In this document: positions 22,332 to 34,606 of the stretch, piece after piece
Position numbering within the stretch: position 1 is the stretch's first letter
Layout: each line of letters begins with the position of its first letter
DNA from: Paracamarosporium sp. OC-R06-R3
Lineage: Eukaryota; Ascomycota; Dothideomycetes; Pleosporales; Didymosphaeriaceae
Assembly: GCA_019828545.1 (NCBI GenBank)
Contig: JACVRA010000283.1
Location: 1 to 64,000 of the forward strand
DNA: 64,000 nucleotides
Direction: 5' to 3'
Notes under the pieces: model-generated
The model's input: the letters and a program-made list of their open reading frames with translations, nothing else
Databases searched by the model: none
What the model was told of the DNA's origin: nothing
Position numbers and translations under genes: made by a program

Positions 22332-25281
22332 CTAGATATCTCTAACCGTACTGGGCCTTTCCCCGGAATTGCCACCACTCGCCGCACCCCCTTGCGCCAT
22401 CTGAGTGGCCCGGTCCCTCAAATTAAGGCTCCCGATCCTTTGCACAATCGTACTGCCCACCGCGTCCACCGCACCTCTCGGCGCCAGCAGACTCGGCGCT
22501 TGAGCCGCTGCCTCCTGCACCTTGAATAACCGAATACTCGTGTTGTTCCAAACGCCCGCCGTGCCCTTGGACACAAGCATCTCTCCTGCAAATATGAAGC
22601 CCCAGAGGAGGGATTCATACCAGCCCATGGAGAGGGGTGACCATTCAAACGAGTAATTCTTGATGGGAGAGGGCTCGATACCGCGTACCTCACTTTCGCG
22701 GATGATCTTCAGCGCGGCAGCTGTGTCGCTGGCAGAGGAGCCAGTGTTGGGTATCCTGGGTCCTAGCTCGGCTATCAGCATAAGGATGGTGTGCAACGGC
22801 AACTCCGGGAGCCAGCTTTCAATCTGTAGAAATGATCAGCGTCGGTTGCGGATGATGGGGCGTGATTGTCTTACCCATACTGTGGAAGGCGTGAAGAACT
22901 CAGCCGCGCCCAGCGTAGGAGTAGCCATACTACTAAGACTCGTCATGCTGTTCTGTCGCGAGAACGTAGGCTGTCCGACAGGCATCTTTCCTCGCGCCTT
23001 CTCAGACATACCTCGCAGTTGCAGGGGTACTGATTCGTCCACCGACGATGCTATCGAAGCACTTCTAGAAGCGCCTGAAGGAGACTGTAGTGGCGATCGT
23101 GGTGCCGTCATTGAATGGTGTTCCTCAGCATCAGAGTCTTCATCGTCACCGATGGCGAAAGCATTGCTCTCCTCAGGTACATTACTCAACGTAGGTGTGC
23201 GTGATAGCGTTGGACTTCGAATACTGTCAATTGAGTCTGCTCGCGGACGCTCACCGCCACTGTCTTTCCGCAGCTGATTCTGGCGTTCGATTTCTTCCTG
23301 TCCGCTTTCTAACGTGAAGTTGCGCAAGGCTTCGAATCGTTTCCGAGATCTGACGATGGCATAGACCAGGTTGGGATTGTCTGATGGGAGTCAGTTGTGA
23401 GCATATCTTGCAAGAAGCAGACTTACGCTGGTGTTGGTGCTCAATAATCGCATTCAGAGCCTCGAGCAGGGATTGCAGCAACTTGTGGTTAGTTTCATTT
23501 GCAAACAGGAAACTGGGTGAGGACATGGACGCAAATAGCTGAAGGAGTTTCGAGCTTGGAGCTCTGCCTAGATTTTGCACATGGGGTGCAATGTTTTGGA
23601 TGGTAGCTAGGAGGGCTGGATAAATTGCATCTAGCTTGCCCTTGCCAGTTGTGAGGAGAGTGTAGATCGACTGGTTCATGTTAGTAACAAGGATCTAGAC
23701 GAGAGTGTATTCCTCACTGTGATGAGATAGTCGGCATAGGTGCCATGGAAATTAGTTATCCGGATACTAGCCGGTAACGACTCTTGTCCCTCAAACGTTT
23801 TGTTCAAACTCTTTCCGAAATGCGACTCAACGCTCAAAGTCTGCAGAACGAATATGCACATCCTCACTAGACCCTGCTTGGTGGGGTCATTGCGCTGATC
23901 GATAGCATAGTACAATACTAGAACAACAAAATCATGCGCTCTATCTGTGTCGATAATGAAGGATCGGAAACGCTTGTTGCATTGTAAAGTTTCCCAGAAC
24001 AACATGATCATCTCAGGCGCCCATGTCAGCGACTTGTGGCTTCCTGGAAGGTATGTGGATGTCGCTTGTAGCTAAGTATGATTAGCCAGCGCATGATGGC
24101 ACGACATACGGCAGACGTACCGGCTGATTCAGTATCCTTGTCATGCCATCAACAAGAAATTGAAAGTCTTGCGGCCGATGCAGGCGACCAAGGAAATAGC
24201 GGAAAGAGTTCCGAGGTGGTGTTCCGGTGCCTGGTTCTGGAATTGGATACAGTATGAGCACCAGCAATAATTGCAGGCAGTATGTGACGAGGATTTGCTT
24301 CTGGTCCTTGAATACAACATGATCATACGGCACTCGCCATGAAGCGGGATTGTATTTCAACGTCTATCGTACGTTAGCTTTTGAATTGACGATTGCATTG
24401 CTTGAGGAAGACATACTGTATTGAGAAGTGAGCAAAGCACAGACAGGACCACCTGCTTGTCTGGGCAGGTTGCCATGTAGGTGATTGCCTTGACACCCTT
24501 GACAGGCAGAACATTTGCAGACATGTACATGGACTTGCTCGCCAGGGTGAGGAGTAGCCGCAGGATCTCAGTTCTGTTGTTCTCGAACTCCTTGGTGGAG
24601 GCAATGGGTGTGTTGCAACCCACACCACTCTGCCATATCGCGTACGTCACCCTGTTCTTGCCGGCAGGCACCTTGGGCAGGGTGAAGTCGGAGAAGAAGA
24701 GCAGGTCGATCAGTGTATCGATGATGTCTTCGGCCAACGGCTTTGCCTGCTCAAACTCGGGCTCGGGCTCGGTGGGCGTCTGCTCAGGATCTGCCTCGTC
24801 GAAGAGCACCTCGGAGCGCAGCTGGCCACGGCGGCTGCGCTTTCGGCGGGCGCCCCAGAAGAACTTGTCTTCCCAGGCATCGAGGTGGTCGGCCTCGTAC
24901 AGGAAGGGCAGTATGCGGGTGAGCACGCGTATGCAATTGAGGGCATCGCGCTCCGGGGCGAGCTCCGGGTCGGGGAAGGAGGGGTGGCTCCGCAGCACGC
25001 AGAGGCGCGAGGTCACGGCGAGGATCAGCGTCTCGAGGTTTGCGAGGTTGTTGTCGCGCGTGCGGCGGATGTCGGCGGGCGAGAAGAGGGAGAAGACATC
25101 CTCAGCTGATTCGGGCAGCTCCCAGAACTGTCTCAGAGGCAGCCGTCAGTGTATGGCCATGGTGCATGCGAGTGTTTGAGCTTACGCCGGTCCAGTATGT
25201 GTCGTCGGCGGGGATCTGCTTGGGCTCTGCCAGGCGGAAAATGCCCTGCTTGAAGCTGAGCTTGGAGTCGGACGCACCCAT
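22332..25281 (-). CDS. HID1: HID1 family Golgi trafficking protein (Hid1/Ecm30)
   Basis: Seven exons (25281-25186, 25127-24417, 24363-24121, 24071-23718, 23670-23427, 23380-22875, 22823-22332) give 881 aa; introns are 46-58 nt and all phases close. The N-terminus MGASDSKLSFKQGIFRL matches the HID1 family (human MGSTDSKL...) and is a typical N-myristoylation signal. HID1 is a peripheral membrane protein of the medial/trans-Golgi needed for dense-core vesicle maturation in animals; Ecm30 is the yeast relative. Helical repeats fill residues about 60-560, a Ser-rich disordered insert follows (about 560-720), and the conserved C-terminal block contains YESLLWGFIFAGEMLV. It is transcribed divergently from the XPB helicase gene. 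Confidence 0.92.
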
Positions 25282-25735
25282 GATTGATTTGTGCCATTAG
25301 CCAAGCATCGCAGCCGGTTGGTGTGGAGTCGCAGTGTGCTGGCCGTCTAGGCTCTTGATCGGAGCAAACGCCCCAGCCCGGCTCACATGAGCGCGCGTGC
25401 CTCTACGCGACACGCAACTGCGGCATCTATCTCACGATTTCCTACTCTGCCACCACTACTACTATTATTATTACTACTACTACCATCACTACCAGTTATT
25501 CTTCCTGCATACATCCCACCATCCGGGCTTAATCAGCAATTAGCTGACTAAGTGTGTCTTGGCATTCGCTGTCTCCATCATCTTTGATACCAGCGGCGCC
25601 ACCTGCCTCTGATTCTCCCCACGCCGCCGCCCGCTACACCCGCTCGACATCTGCATCACCGCTCGTCTGCAGACGCTCACCCCGTAGTCTCGAGGTCTCA
25701 CGCTGCAGTCTTCGCGGCTCAGCTGTGTCGCAACC
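25282..25735. promoter_or_regulatory. Divergent HID1 / SSL2 promoter region
   Basis: The 454 bp between the two start codons is the only space for both promoters. It contains CT-rich tracts near the SSL2 start and an ACT/ATT trinucleotide run at 25452-25493. I see no clear TATA box, as is common for housekeeping genes. Confidence 0.6.
25452..25493. repeat. ACT/ATT trinucleotide microsatellite
   Basis: About 14 ACT, ATT or ACC trinucleotides in a row inside the shared HID1/SSL2 promoter. Confidence 0.85.
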
Positions 25736-28150
25736 ATGCCGCCCAAAAAGCGCAGAGCCGAGGCCGCGGCCGACGACGCCGACGGACAGGAGTGGTCTGG
25801 CGGAGAACTGAGCGATGCCGATACCTTCAAAAAACTCGAGAACAAGTTCTCTCTATCTCATGCGCACGAGAAGCGGCGATACCAGGCAGACGGTGCCTCG
25901 GGGCTCTTCAAAAACGACCAGCTTGACCAGCCTCTCAAGCCGGATCATGCCAATAGACCCATGTGGGTGGTCGAGGATGGCAAGATCATCTTAGAATCTT
26001 TCAGTCCGCTTTTCCCCGAAGCTCAGGACTTCCTGATCAATATCGCTGAACCCATTTCGCGTGTCTCGAGAATGCACGAGTACACTTTGACTGCCCATAG
26101 TCTCTTTGCCGCAGTCTCCGTCGGTCACACCCCCGAAGAGATTGTCAACAGATTAGAAAAGTATTCAAAAGCTGTCCTAAGCTCCAGTGTGGTCAACTTC
26201 ATCAAAAAGTCTTCTGCAGCCTACGGAAAGGCCAAAATCGTTTTGAAAAAGACCCTTTCCTACATCGAAAGTGATGACCCTGCACTGTTGCGCCAACTCT
26301 TGCAGGATCCTATAATATCGAGCAGCTTAGCTGACAGCAATGCCGCTTTGATCACAGAGGCTGCTCCGAAGCTTGGCAAGATGATGATTCCAGGTACCAA
26401 AATGGCCGCTGGTGCCAACCAGGTTGCGCAACCCGAACCTGTAGCCGAAGAGTCGCAAGCGCCCAATGATATGATTGCTTCGTTACGCGAAGATGACGAA
26501 GAGGAGGAAGAGGAAGTTCAGGTTCACTCTTTTCAAATCAGAAGTGAGACGCGCGAAGCCGTCATCAAACAGTGTTGGGAGATCGGCTATCCATTGACCC
26601 AGGAATATGACTTCAACAATGACAGTGTAAACCCAAATCTTGAAATCGATCTGAAGCCCCACGCACAAATTCGATACTACCAAGAGAAGGCTCTGAGTAA
26701 GATGTTTTCCAACTCGCGAGCTCGGTCCGGCGTCATCGTTCTCCCATGCGGTGCTGGTAAGACCCTAGTCGGCATTACAGCGGCCTGTGGTGTAAAGAAG
26801 TCCTGTATAGTCCTCTGCAACAGCACTATGTCAGCTATCCAGTGGCGGCAGGAATTCTTGAAATGGTCCAACATCAATCCCGAAGACATTGCAGTCTTGA
26901 CTTCTCTGGAGAAGAACGTGTTTCCTCACTCCGCTGGAATTCTGGTGACGACGTATCATATGCTCGCCGCTTCAGGAAAACGTGCGTACGATACCGACAG
27001 GGCTCTCAAATTCATCAAGGAGCGAGAATGGGGTTTGCTCATTGCCGACGAAGTCCATATTATACCTGCCGCCATGTTCAAAAAGGTCACCTATTCAGTC
27101 GCATCACATTGCAAACTAGGTCTCACTGCAACCTTACTTCGAGAAGACGACAAAATTGGAACCCTGAACTTTTTAGTAGGACCAAAACTCTACGAAGCGA
27201 ACTGGCAAGAACTTTCCCAGCAAGGACACATTGCCAAGGTGCAATGCGCAGAGGTTTGGTGCAGGATGACGCCCGAATTTTACAAAGAGTGGCTGGATAC
27301 TGCGGGTGCCAATAGTCCTAAGAAACAGTTGCTTGCTGTTCTGAATCCATACAAGTTTCAGGCCTGCCAATTCCTCATCGACTACCACTCGAAGCGCGGC
27401 GACAAAATCATTGTTTTTTCAGACAACGTGTATGCTTTAGAGAAATATGCTCTGAAGCTGGTACATCCTTACATCCATGGTGGCACTTCTCAGCAGGAGC
27501 GACTCACGATCCTCGAGAACTTCCAGCACAACGAAGACGTCCACACCGTTTTCCTGTCGAAGATTGGCGATACCAGTCTCGATCTACCAGAGGCGACGTG
27601 CCTCATCCAAATCAGCTCTCACTACGGTTCCCGTCGTCAAGAGGCACAACGACTGGGCAGGATTCTTCGGGCGAAACGGAGAAACGATGAAGGCTTCAAT
27701 GCTTTCTTCTATTCGCTGGTTTCAAAAGACACGGATGAGATGAGTTATGCTGCCCGACGACAGACATTTCTCGTCGACCAAGGCTATGCTTTTAAGATCA
27801 TCACCAAACTTGAGGGGATCGAGAACCGCAACGATCTGTACTTCCGAACTTTGGAGGAACGAAAGGAACTGCTGACCGAGGTGTGTCTCGCCAAGGAGTC
27901 AGATGCTGCAGAGGAGAGGATTGCAGGTGATTCGTACTCGATGAATCTTCACAAGCGGAAGAAAGGCGGCGCTCGCCGCACTGCGGGAACACTTGCCGAC
28001 CTCTCGGGAGGCGCGGGCATGTCGTACATTGAGTACAACAAGTCTAAAAACAAAGAGCTTACTAAAAGTAAGGGCGTCAAGAACAACTTCATACGTAAAC
28101 TCAACAGCAGCCACACGAACGCCAAGAAGAAGAAGGCTACCGGTGAATAA
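25736..28150 (+). CDS. SSL2: TFIIH 3'-5' DNA helicase/translocase XPB (Rad25/Ssl2)
   Basis: Intronless 804-aa gene. XPB is the TFIIH subunit that opens promoters for RNA polymerase II and acts in nucleotide excision repair. Visible elements in order: a basic/acidic N-terminus, the XPB N-terminal domain (RPMWVVEDGKIILESFSP), and a Walker A LPCGAGKT (about residues 335-342). Then come the DEVH box ADEVHIIPA (about 435), motif III GLTAT, the XPB-specific RED motif LLREDDKIG (about 467) and motif VI QEAQRLGRILRAK (about 635). The basic C-terminus (NAKKKKATGE) is family-typical. All motifs are intact. Confidence 0.97.
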   Translation: MPPKKRRAEAAADDADGQEWSGGELSDADTFKKLENKFSLSHAHEKRRYQADGASGLFKNDQLDQPLKPDHANRPMWVVEDGKIILESFSPLFPEAQDFLINIAEPISRVSRMHEYTLTAHSLFAAVSVGHTPEEIVNRLEKYSKAVLSSSVVNFIKKSSAAYGKAKIVLKKTLSYIESDDPALLRQLLQDPIISSSLADSNAALITEAAPKLGKMMIPGTKMAAGANQVAQPEPVAEESQAPNDMIASLREDDEEEEEEVQVHSFQIRSETREAVIKQCWEIGYPLTQEYDFNNDSVNPNLEIDLKPHAQIRYYQEKALSKMFSNSRARSGVIVLPCGAGKTLVGITAACGVKKSCIVLCNSTMSAIQWRQEFLKWSNINPEDIAVLTSLEKNVFPHSAGILVTTYHMLAASGKRAYDTDRALKFIKEREWGLLIADEVHIIPAAMFKKVTYSVASHCKLGLTATLLREDDKIGTLNFLVGPKLYEANWQELSQQGHIAKVQCAEVWCRMTPEFYKEWLDTAGANSPKKQLLAVLNPYKFQACQFLIDYHSKRGDKIIVFSDNVYALEKYALKLVHPYIHGGTSQQERLTILENFQHNEDVHTVFLSKIGDTSLDLPEATCLIQISSHYGSRRQEAQRLGRILRAKRRNDEGFNAFFYSLVSKDTDEMSYAARRQTFLVDQGYAFKIITKLEGIENRNDLYFRTLEERKELLTEVCLAKESDAAEERIAGDSYSMNLHKRKKGGARRTAGTLADLSGGAGMSYIEYNKSKNKELTKSKGVKNNFIRKLNSSHTNAKKKKATGE

Positions 28151-30270
28151 GCGTTTAGCAACGATTAGGCGAGGTCCCTGGTTTGCGGTTGGAACGAGCA
28201 TGGTTTCCGGTTAAACCTCGCATCCAGTAGTAAGGTTAGTCGCATGCATGCAGACTCGGAGGAGACTCCGTCCGTAGGGGCGGGCATGTGTCCGCCGTTG
28301 CAGCAGTCTGCCGTGGCCCTGGTGGGCGGGTTGCACGACCCACGCGGCATTTTGCGGGGCTGTGCAACCAGATTAGATTGATATCCCTGGGTTTCCGATG
28401 GAGGATTTGGATGACGTTTGTTTTACAAGCATAGCTTTGGAGTTCGTAAGCTGTCCTTTGTGATCCTAATAAATAGGTTGGTCTTTCGTGTGGCCTTCGT
28501 TTGAGTGGAATGGGATGGCAGCTACCAGCTCTATAACATCAATATGTATAGCATAAACAGATAAGTTAGTCCATGACGTATGTTAATTAAGGGCCTCCTT
28601 GCTGGGAATACAGCACTCAACAACAATGTCAGGGTTCAAAAATTACCCTGATGAGGCGTTGGCGTTCCAATGATGCGCAGACGGCACGCCACGCGACCCC
28701 GCTCCCCTAACGCTCTACCCCGGAAGCTTGCCGTGGGTTGTACATATTTCCGCTATTAATTGGTAAATAGAGGGCCGGGACAGATGCCCGGGCAGTCAGC
28801 TTTCTTCAGCAGTGAATGGGGATGGCAGATGTTCATCCCTTGCCCGGTTCAAGACCGCTTTTGTGTTGGGATGAAGCAAGCGGTGCATGACCCACCTTTG
28901 GTCGTATAACCTGACCTGTGCCGTGTTGGAGTGTTGTCGCCATGTTCTATTGGGTATCGCGACCGGGTCTCCACGACACATGAACGCCAAAGTAAGCATA
29001 AACTTCTCTCATAGCAGCATTACAGGAAGTTGCCGAGTTAGAAGAACGGGTTCGGATGTTTGCTCATACCAATCACAGGCTGTTGATGCCGTTATGGAAA
29101 CCAATTTCACGACGCCTCATTGAGCAGGTTTGAAATCTTTTGTGAACTGGATCAGCTGGATTCGACAAACACCCACACTGCTACAAGTCCAACGAAGATG
29201 TTCGCACGTTCGATTTTCAGAGTCATTCGAATGATCTGTTCCAGATCAGATTCTGTGCAATACGTATGCTTGTCATGCTCCAATCTAGCAACATCACCTC
29301 GCAGTGCGGGAGCGAGACTGTAACATGTGCAAGCGGCTAATGGTAGAATTGTGTTGTAAGCAATGCCTGCATCAGTAAATGCTGTGCTCGAGCTCGGAAT
29401 GAGCTCCAGAGAGAAGCAGTCGCATGAGAGATCGCTCCGTTTGAACATTGCCGAAACGCCTCTTCTCGTCTGTAGATTGTTGAATCCGCGAACAAACAGA
29501 AGAGAAGAGTGACGATCCCATAGTGATCAAAGCGCTGTGTACGCTCTGGAATCACACGACCCGTCTGGCCAACGCACTACAGTCCGAACAAATCACCGTC
29601 AGGAAAATACTCCTTATCAGGCTGGCCTAGAAGGTCTCCAGTCACGTGCCTAGCAGCCTTCCCGGAGCCGATACTCACCATACCGTTCTAGCGCAACGGT
29701 CACAAGCGGCCAGAATGTGCCCACTATTTCCACAAGACAGCGGGCTCTGTGCAGGCGCTGTGTGGCCAATTGTTCGCCACGGCATCTCTTCCGATGCGCA
29801 TTCGTATTATTCCAACAGAAAGGTTCTCGGCAAGCATGGTTTCGGAGGCTACGATTCCCCCTTGTAAACGAGGAAAATAGCGAAGGCGATCATCGGGGGC
29901 CACCCTTTGCGACTAGCAGCAGGATTCGCGCATCCTGATGGTGTCGCTGAACCCAATGGCCGTAGGCCGCCTGCATGCTTCCTATAGCTTCCTAATTCGG
30001 TCCTCGGAATCAAATCCGGCCCGTCACTTTTTAAGTTCAAGCACCAACTCTCCCGCACCCCCAACCTTCCCTTCGGCAAACTCCTCCGCTTGCATCATGA
30101 CTAGTTTAGATATCTAAAGCATACATACCGCCGAGAGATTTCGACATCCTTGGTCATCAGGGTCGTCTGTCGGTCGCGCTCATATCTACATCTTGCAGCA
30201 CAGTCTTTAGTGAAGATGCCCAATCCTGTCGGGTATCCTTACATTTTCCAACATTCTTATTGAACTTGCT
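28151..30270. other. 2.1-kb intergenic stretch, no supported gene
   Basis: Only short frames (up to about 100 codons) on either strand, none with domains or splice context. The size would allow a non-coding RNA or a long promoter for the transcription factor that follows, but I see no specific signal. Confidence 0.5.
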
Positions 30271-32846
30271 ATGGCAAATTTTCGTCCGCTGCAACCCGCT
30301 CCGATGGAAGAACAGGCGCCTCAACCGCATGCGAGACCGCTGCTGGCACAGAAACCAAAGCGGACAGTCACTCTAGGAGCCTGTGTCGCCTGTGAGTACC
30401 CCCATTGTATACCGCAAAGCATCATTCAACCCTTGCGAGAAGGTGTACGCGCCAAACCATCCTTGGCCTCGAACATGCAGCACTCAGCCTGATATCTTCA
30501 ATGGCATCTGACTGTACACAGGTCGCAAACGCAAGTCGAAAGTATGTGTCCATGCATGTCATAGCATAGATTTCCCTAACAAGCTTAGTGCGATGGAACT
30601 CGCCCAAAATGCAGCTGTTGTGCTCAAAAAGAGACTCAATGTGTCTACGAGCTGGGCCCGAATGAGAAGCCATCACAGGCAATGAAAAGGAAGAATGAAG
30701 AAATGCAGGGCGAGCTCTCCAACCTACGCCGGCTCTACGACATTTTACGACTGTGCCCCGAACAAGATGCTCTAACTATCCTTCGCAAAATCAGAACAGA
30801 GTCTCCAAATGCTACGCCAGCTGAACACATCCAACAGCTAGCTGAATCTGTCGGCTATGGACAGGCTGCATACGGATCGTCCTCAGTGCAACAGCCTGAT
30901 GCTGCACACTCCTTGACCTTGCCACCTATCCGCCTTGCGCTCGACTCTCTAAGCTCCGATCCAAACAGCTTGCCTTTCACGAGTATGTTTCCGTTAGGTT
31001 ATGATGAACCCAGTAGTCAACGAAGACGGTACGCTTCAGACAAAGACATTTCCGCTCGGTAAGCTATTACTCTATAGACAAGTCTCAAAGGATATATTTG
31101 ACCAACCCCAGTTCAGATGCTTCTAGTTCAGTCCCACCACGAGCGTCAATAGAATCCCTTCTGCATCCAGATATTGAAAGCTCTTCCGATCCTAGGCTGC
31201 GCGCAACCTCTAATTGGACTTCGATTACCAAGGATACCCGTTTTCTTACGCATCTCATGACTCTATGGCATAAGTGGGAATATAGCTACTATCATTATCT
31301 TGACTGGGACATCTTTCTAGATGACCTTTCCACTGGCTGTACTGATTTCTGTTCTGAACTTCTTGTCAATGCAGTTTTGGCTTCTGCGGGTGTACGTCTG
31401 TTGAACCCGAAGTAGCGTTCGGCACAAGTCGAAGGCTGCGATAATGATTCGCCGGGTTGCTGACTTGCTCACAGTTTCATTCATCGCTCGTAAAGAATCG
31501 TTCTAAGCCATTTGGTGACAGCATCATAACTCGTTTCTATCGAGAAGCTCGACGGTTATGGGAAGCTGAAGAGGGCGAAGCTAGCCTTACTCGGGTACAA
31601 GCCGCCCTGGCTTTATTCATGGTATTTGGCAAGCATGGACGAGACCGAGTTGGTAATATGTTCCTACAAGAGGCTTGCCGACTCGCTCGTACACTAGGTC
31701 TTTTTCGCCTGCCTTCACCATCCACTCAAAGGCCGCAAAACGTTTCCCAAGAGAAATGGGAGCGAGCTTGGGCAGTCACAGCTTGGGCCTTGTTCAACTT
31801 TCAACTGTAAGAATACTGGTATCGTTCCCTCTTGAGGCACATCTCACAATAGCAGGACGATGTCGTTCACTTACTCTTTCCTGCCACTGGTTAATTCTCC
31901 TCCCCCTGTGGCTATACCTTACGACGAAGATCCTGGCTCTGAAGGTAAGCTGAAATGTCTGTTTTGGTGAGTTTTGTATCTACTGACACCTTTCAGCTTT
32001 GTTTCAATCTGAATGTGCTCGTAGCGTTGTCCTTCTCGAATGTCTTAACACGCTCATCGACCCGGACGATCCAGTCTCGGATCTACCACCGAAGCCAGAA
32101 CAGATCGAGATTCTCTACCTTCGACTGAAGTTATGGTTCGACCATCGCAAACCAAGTCTATGTCCAACTAATCATTCCTCACCGGAGAACCTGCTCACTG
32201 CGTGCGAATCCCTTTCGGACGTGATGAAACCTCGCTAACGTTTCGCAGCATGCAGTACTACGCATCGATCGTCCGCTTATTTCAGCCATTTACCACTTAC
32301 GAAACCTCCAACGAGCGAATAAAAGCATACTGCGATCAAGCATTCTTGCGAAGATCTGCAGCCATCAAGGAGCTCCGCCAACTCATTTTTCTGCACGACA
32401 GCTGCCATGGGTGGGCAGCTACCATCACAATCATCCTACACCCGCTCGTAACAACAGTTTTCGGATCGCTTGAAGAAATCGCCCGCGAGCCAGAGCCTGT
32501 ATACCTGCCAGATTCCAATGAAGCCTTTCGAGGCCTACTAACGTGTCTACATGGGCTGAGTGTCATTACGACGTACAACTTCTACGCGCAACCTTTGTTT
32601 CGACTTCTCACGCAGTCGTGTCAAGCGCTAGAGATCCCGCTGCCCATAGAGATAGTAAGCGTCCTGGACCGTTTCCAAAGCGAGGAGTGGACCAAGAATG
32701 TTGCCAGCATGGTCAGCAGTCAATACATTGCGGACATGCGCAAGACGGCAACGTACATGGAGAACGTCCGCATGGATACCATCATCTCGAGATGGGACGC
32801 ACTCACTATCAAGGATGACTCTGATTCGAGATCAGATCATGCTTGA
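30271..32846 (+). CDS. Zn2Cys6 transcription factor, NirA/Nit-4-like
   Basis: Eight exons (30271-30391, 30522-30541, 30589-31058, 31112-31391, 31475-31806, 31856-31944, 31997-32201, 32249-32846) give 704 aa; phases close throughout. The zinc binuclear cluster has Cys 38, 41, 48, 55, 58 and 65 in the canonical Cx2Cx6Cx6Cx2Cx6C spacing. It is split over three exons, including a 20-nt exon. A linker/coiled coil follows (MKRKNEEMQGELSNLRRLYDIL). The fungal transcription factor middle homology region follows, with motifs such as YYHYLDWDIFLDDL, ARRLWEAEEG and LTMSFTYSFLPLV. The cluster and middle region resemble the nitrate regulator NirA/Nit-4 group, but that group has many members and the target genes cannot be read from sequence. 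No pathway genes lie next to it. Confidence 0.88.
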
Positions 32847-34502
32847 GGCTCATGGTTGCTGTACAACAATCGTAACATTGTCGGAATACCTTCTCGAGCG
32901 TTTGAAGCGTACACGAAGACTTCAAGTAGCCACACACGTAGCCAGTGCTAGCTTCTCCTTCACCGCCTCGATACCCTATCCATACCAATTCGCATGTCGT
33001 TACACCTACCTTGGCAGAAGCTACATCGTCATGCAGCCTGTAGATTTTTCTTTGCCTCGTTGAGCCTGCGACATTTAGTCGTACCGTGTCCCATTTCCGA
33101 TCTTCTTTCGGAAATCCTACCATCTGCGAGGAAAGGCCTAGGCTATGCTAGCGCATCTCGCCTCTTCGTGGGAACTCTCGGCTGCGCTACTGACACCATC
33201 TGTTGGTGCAGGATGAGCCCGTGGAAGCGGAAGCCATGACGAGCCATCGTGCGGGCTTCTCAAATGTCCGGCAGCCTCATGCCAGCACTAGCCGGGCCAA
33301 GGGAGCGTAGTATCAAACTTCGTGTCGAGATGCGGGGGTGTTGCATTTTTGATAGCGGCGCCTCTACCCTAGGCTGCGTTTGAGGACCCTGCATAGCGTC
33401 TTGGTCTCCGGCCGGTCGGTCACCTTCAGTACGAGAAGGAAAGCAAGTCATCGCAGCAATGGATTCCCTTAACCTTTAGGTAATAACCTCAATGCTCGGT
33501 CAGCAGTTCACAGCGCTTCTACATCTCTTACCGCTTTACTCATATGCGCAGCAACGAGCGGAATCTGCCTTACCTAAGAACTATCTCGGGAGCGACACCG
33601 TCATGTCTACGTCCTTCCCGCCCGCATGTGCCGCATAGCTTACTACCCGCTGCCATCCTAGTCGCACGGCTCCGGGATTCTTTCCCTCTTCCCCTCAGCG
33701 TCTTTCTTCTCGTCTTCTGCTGCGCTTTAGGATAGATGCATCGTCACGCCTATGCATCTCGCCGTCCTGTCTGCCTGCATGCATGCATGTGAGCTACTTC
33801 AGCCGCATTCGTACATGCAAATACGAAGTGGTCTGGTAGTCTAGTTATTGGAATGTGCGGAAAGCCGTCTCGGTATTTGATGCCGTGGCTTATGAGGTGG
33901 GTAGCAGCACGCTCCGGTGGGTAGGGCCATGGTAGAGAAGGTGGCTGTGGGGGCGGGAGTGGTAACTTCAGCGCCTGGGCATTACGTGATCTTTGTTGGA
34001 ACGCATGGGATGGTTTCGGAAGTGCCGTTGAGGGTACGGTCCGTATTATGTGGTTTCGGGAGATAGGGTGGCGCGATTTGCTGAAGGTCTGGACCTGTTC
34101 TAAGGTCCGAATTTCGTTGAGCGAGGAGTCAAGAGTATGAATGAAATCAGCAGGATTATTTGGAAGGGCGGTACGTAGTGTTTGGGGTTTTGTGAGTATA
34201 CGACGCGTTCTTCTAGTTGAGCGAAGGTGCTGGCATCCGTTGGACTTGTGTTAAGTTCTCGTTCTTCGAAGGCATGGGTCGCAGTATACTTGGTTGGATT
34301 CACGTGGATTGGCTCTTCAGGTGACATCGACCTTGACCTGCCATATAACTTGATATGACTCTGCGCAACGCCACGCAGCAACTAGTTTGTTGGATAATGA
34401 TGTGAGTGTACTGCTTGTAACGCAGAAATGGAATTTCAAGATCATCTTGTCCGTCCAATTCACATGCTGGCTACTTCATGAGACCGTGTGATCTAAGGGT
34501 AC
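32847..34502. other. 1.7-kb intergenic stretch, no supported gene
   Basis: No frame with recognisable domains. It contains the 3' flank of the transcription factor gene and the upstream region of the J-domain gene. Confidence 0.5.
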
Positions 34503-34511
34503 TATATAAAG
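34503..34511 (+). promoter_or_regulatory. TATA box of the J-domain gene
   Basis: TATATAAAG inside ACTATATAAAG, 96 bp upstream of the start codon at 34607. The same motif lies upstream of the related gene at 37713-38465. Confidence 0.7.
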
Positions 34512-34606
34512 CCTTAAAAGGATTTCCTCTTGATCCCGCTCCTTGAGCTCAACGAATTCCATATTAACGACACATTCTTCGAAAAAAACAACGATTGGAA
34601 TCCAAT

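Noticed and set aside
33820..33900. GGTCTGGTAGTCTAGTTA, reminiscent of a tRNA A box
   Set aside because: No B box or pairing arms follow.
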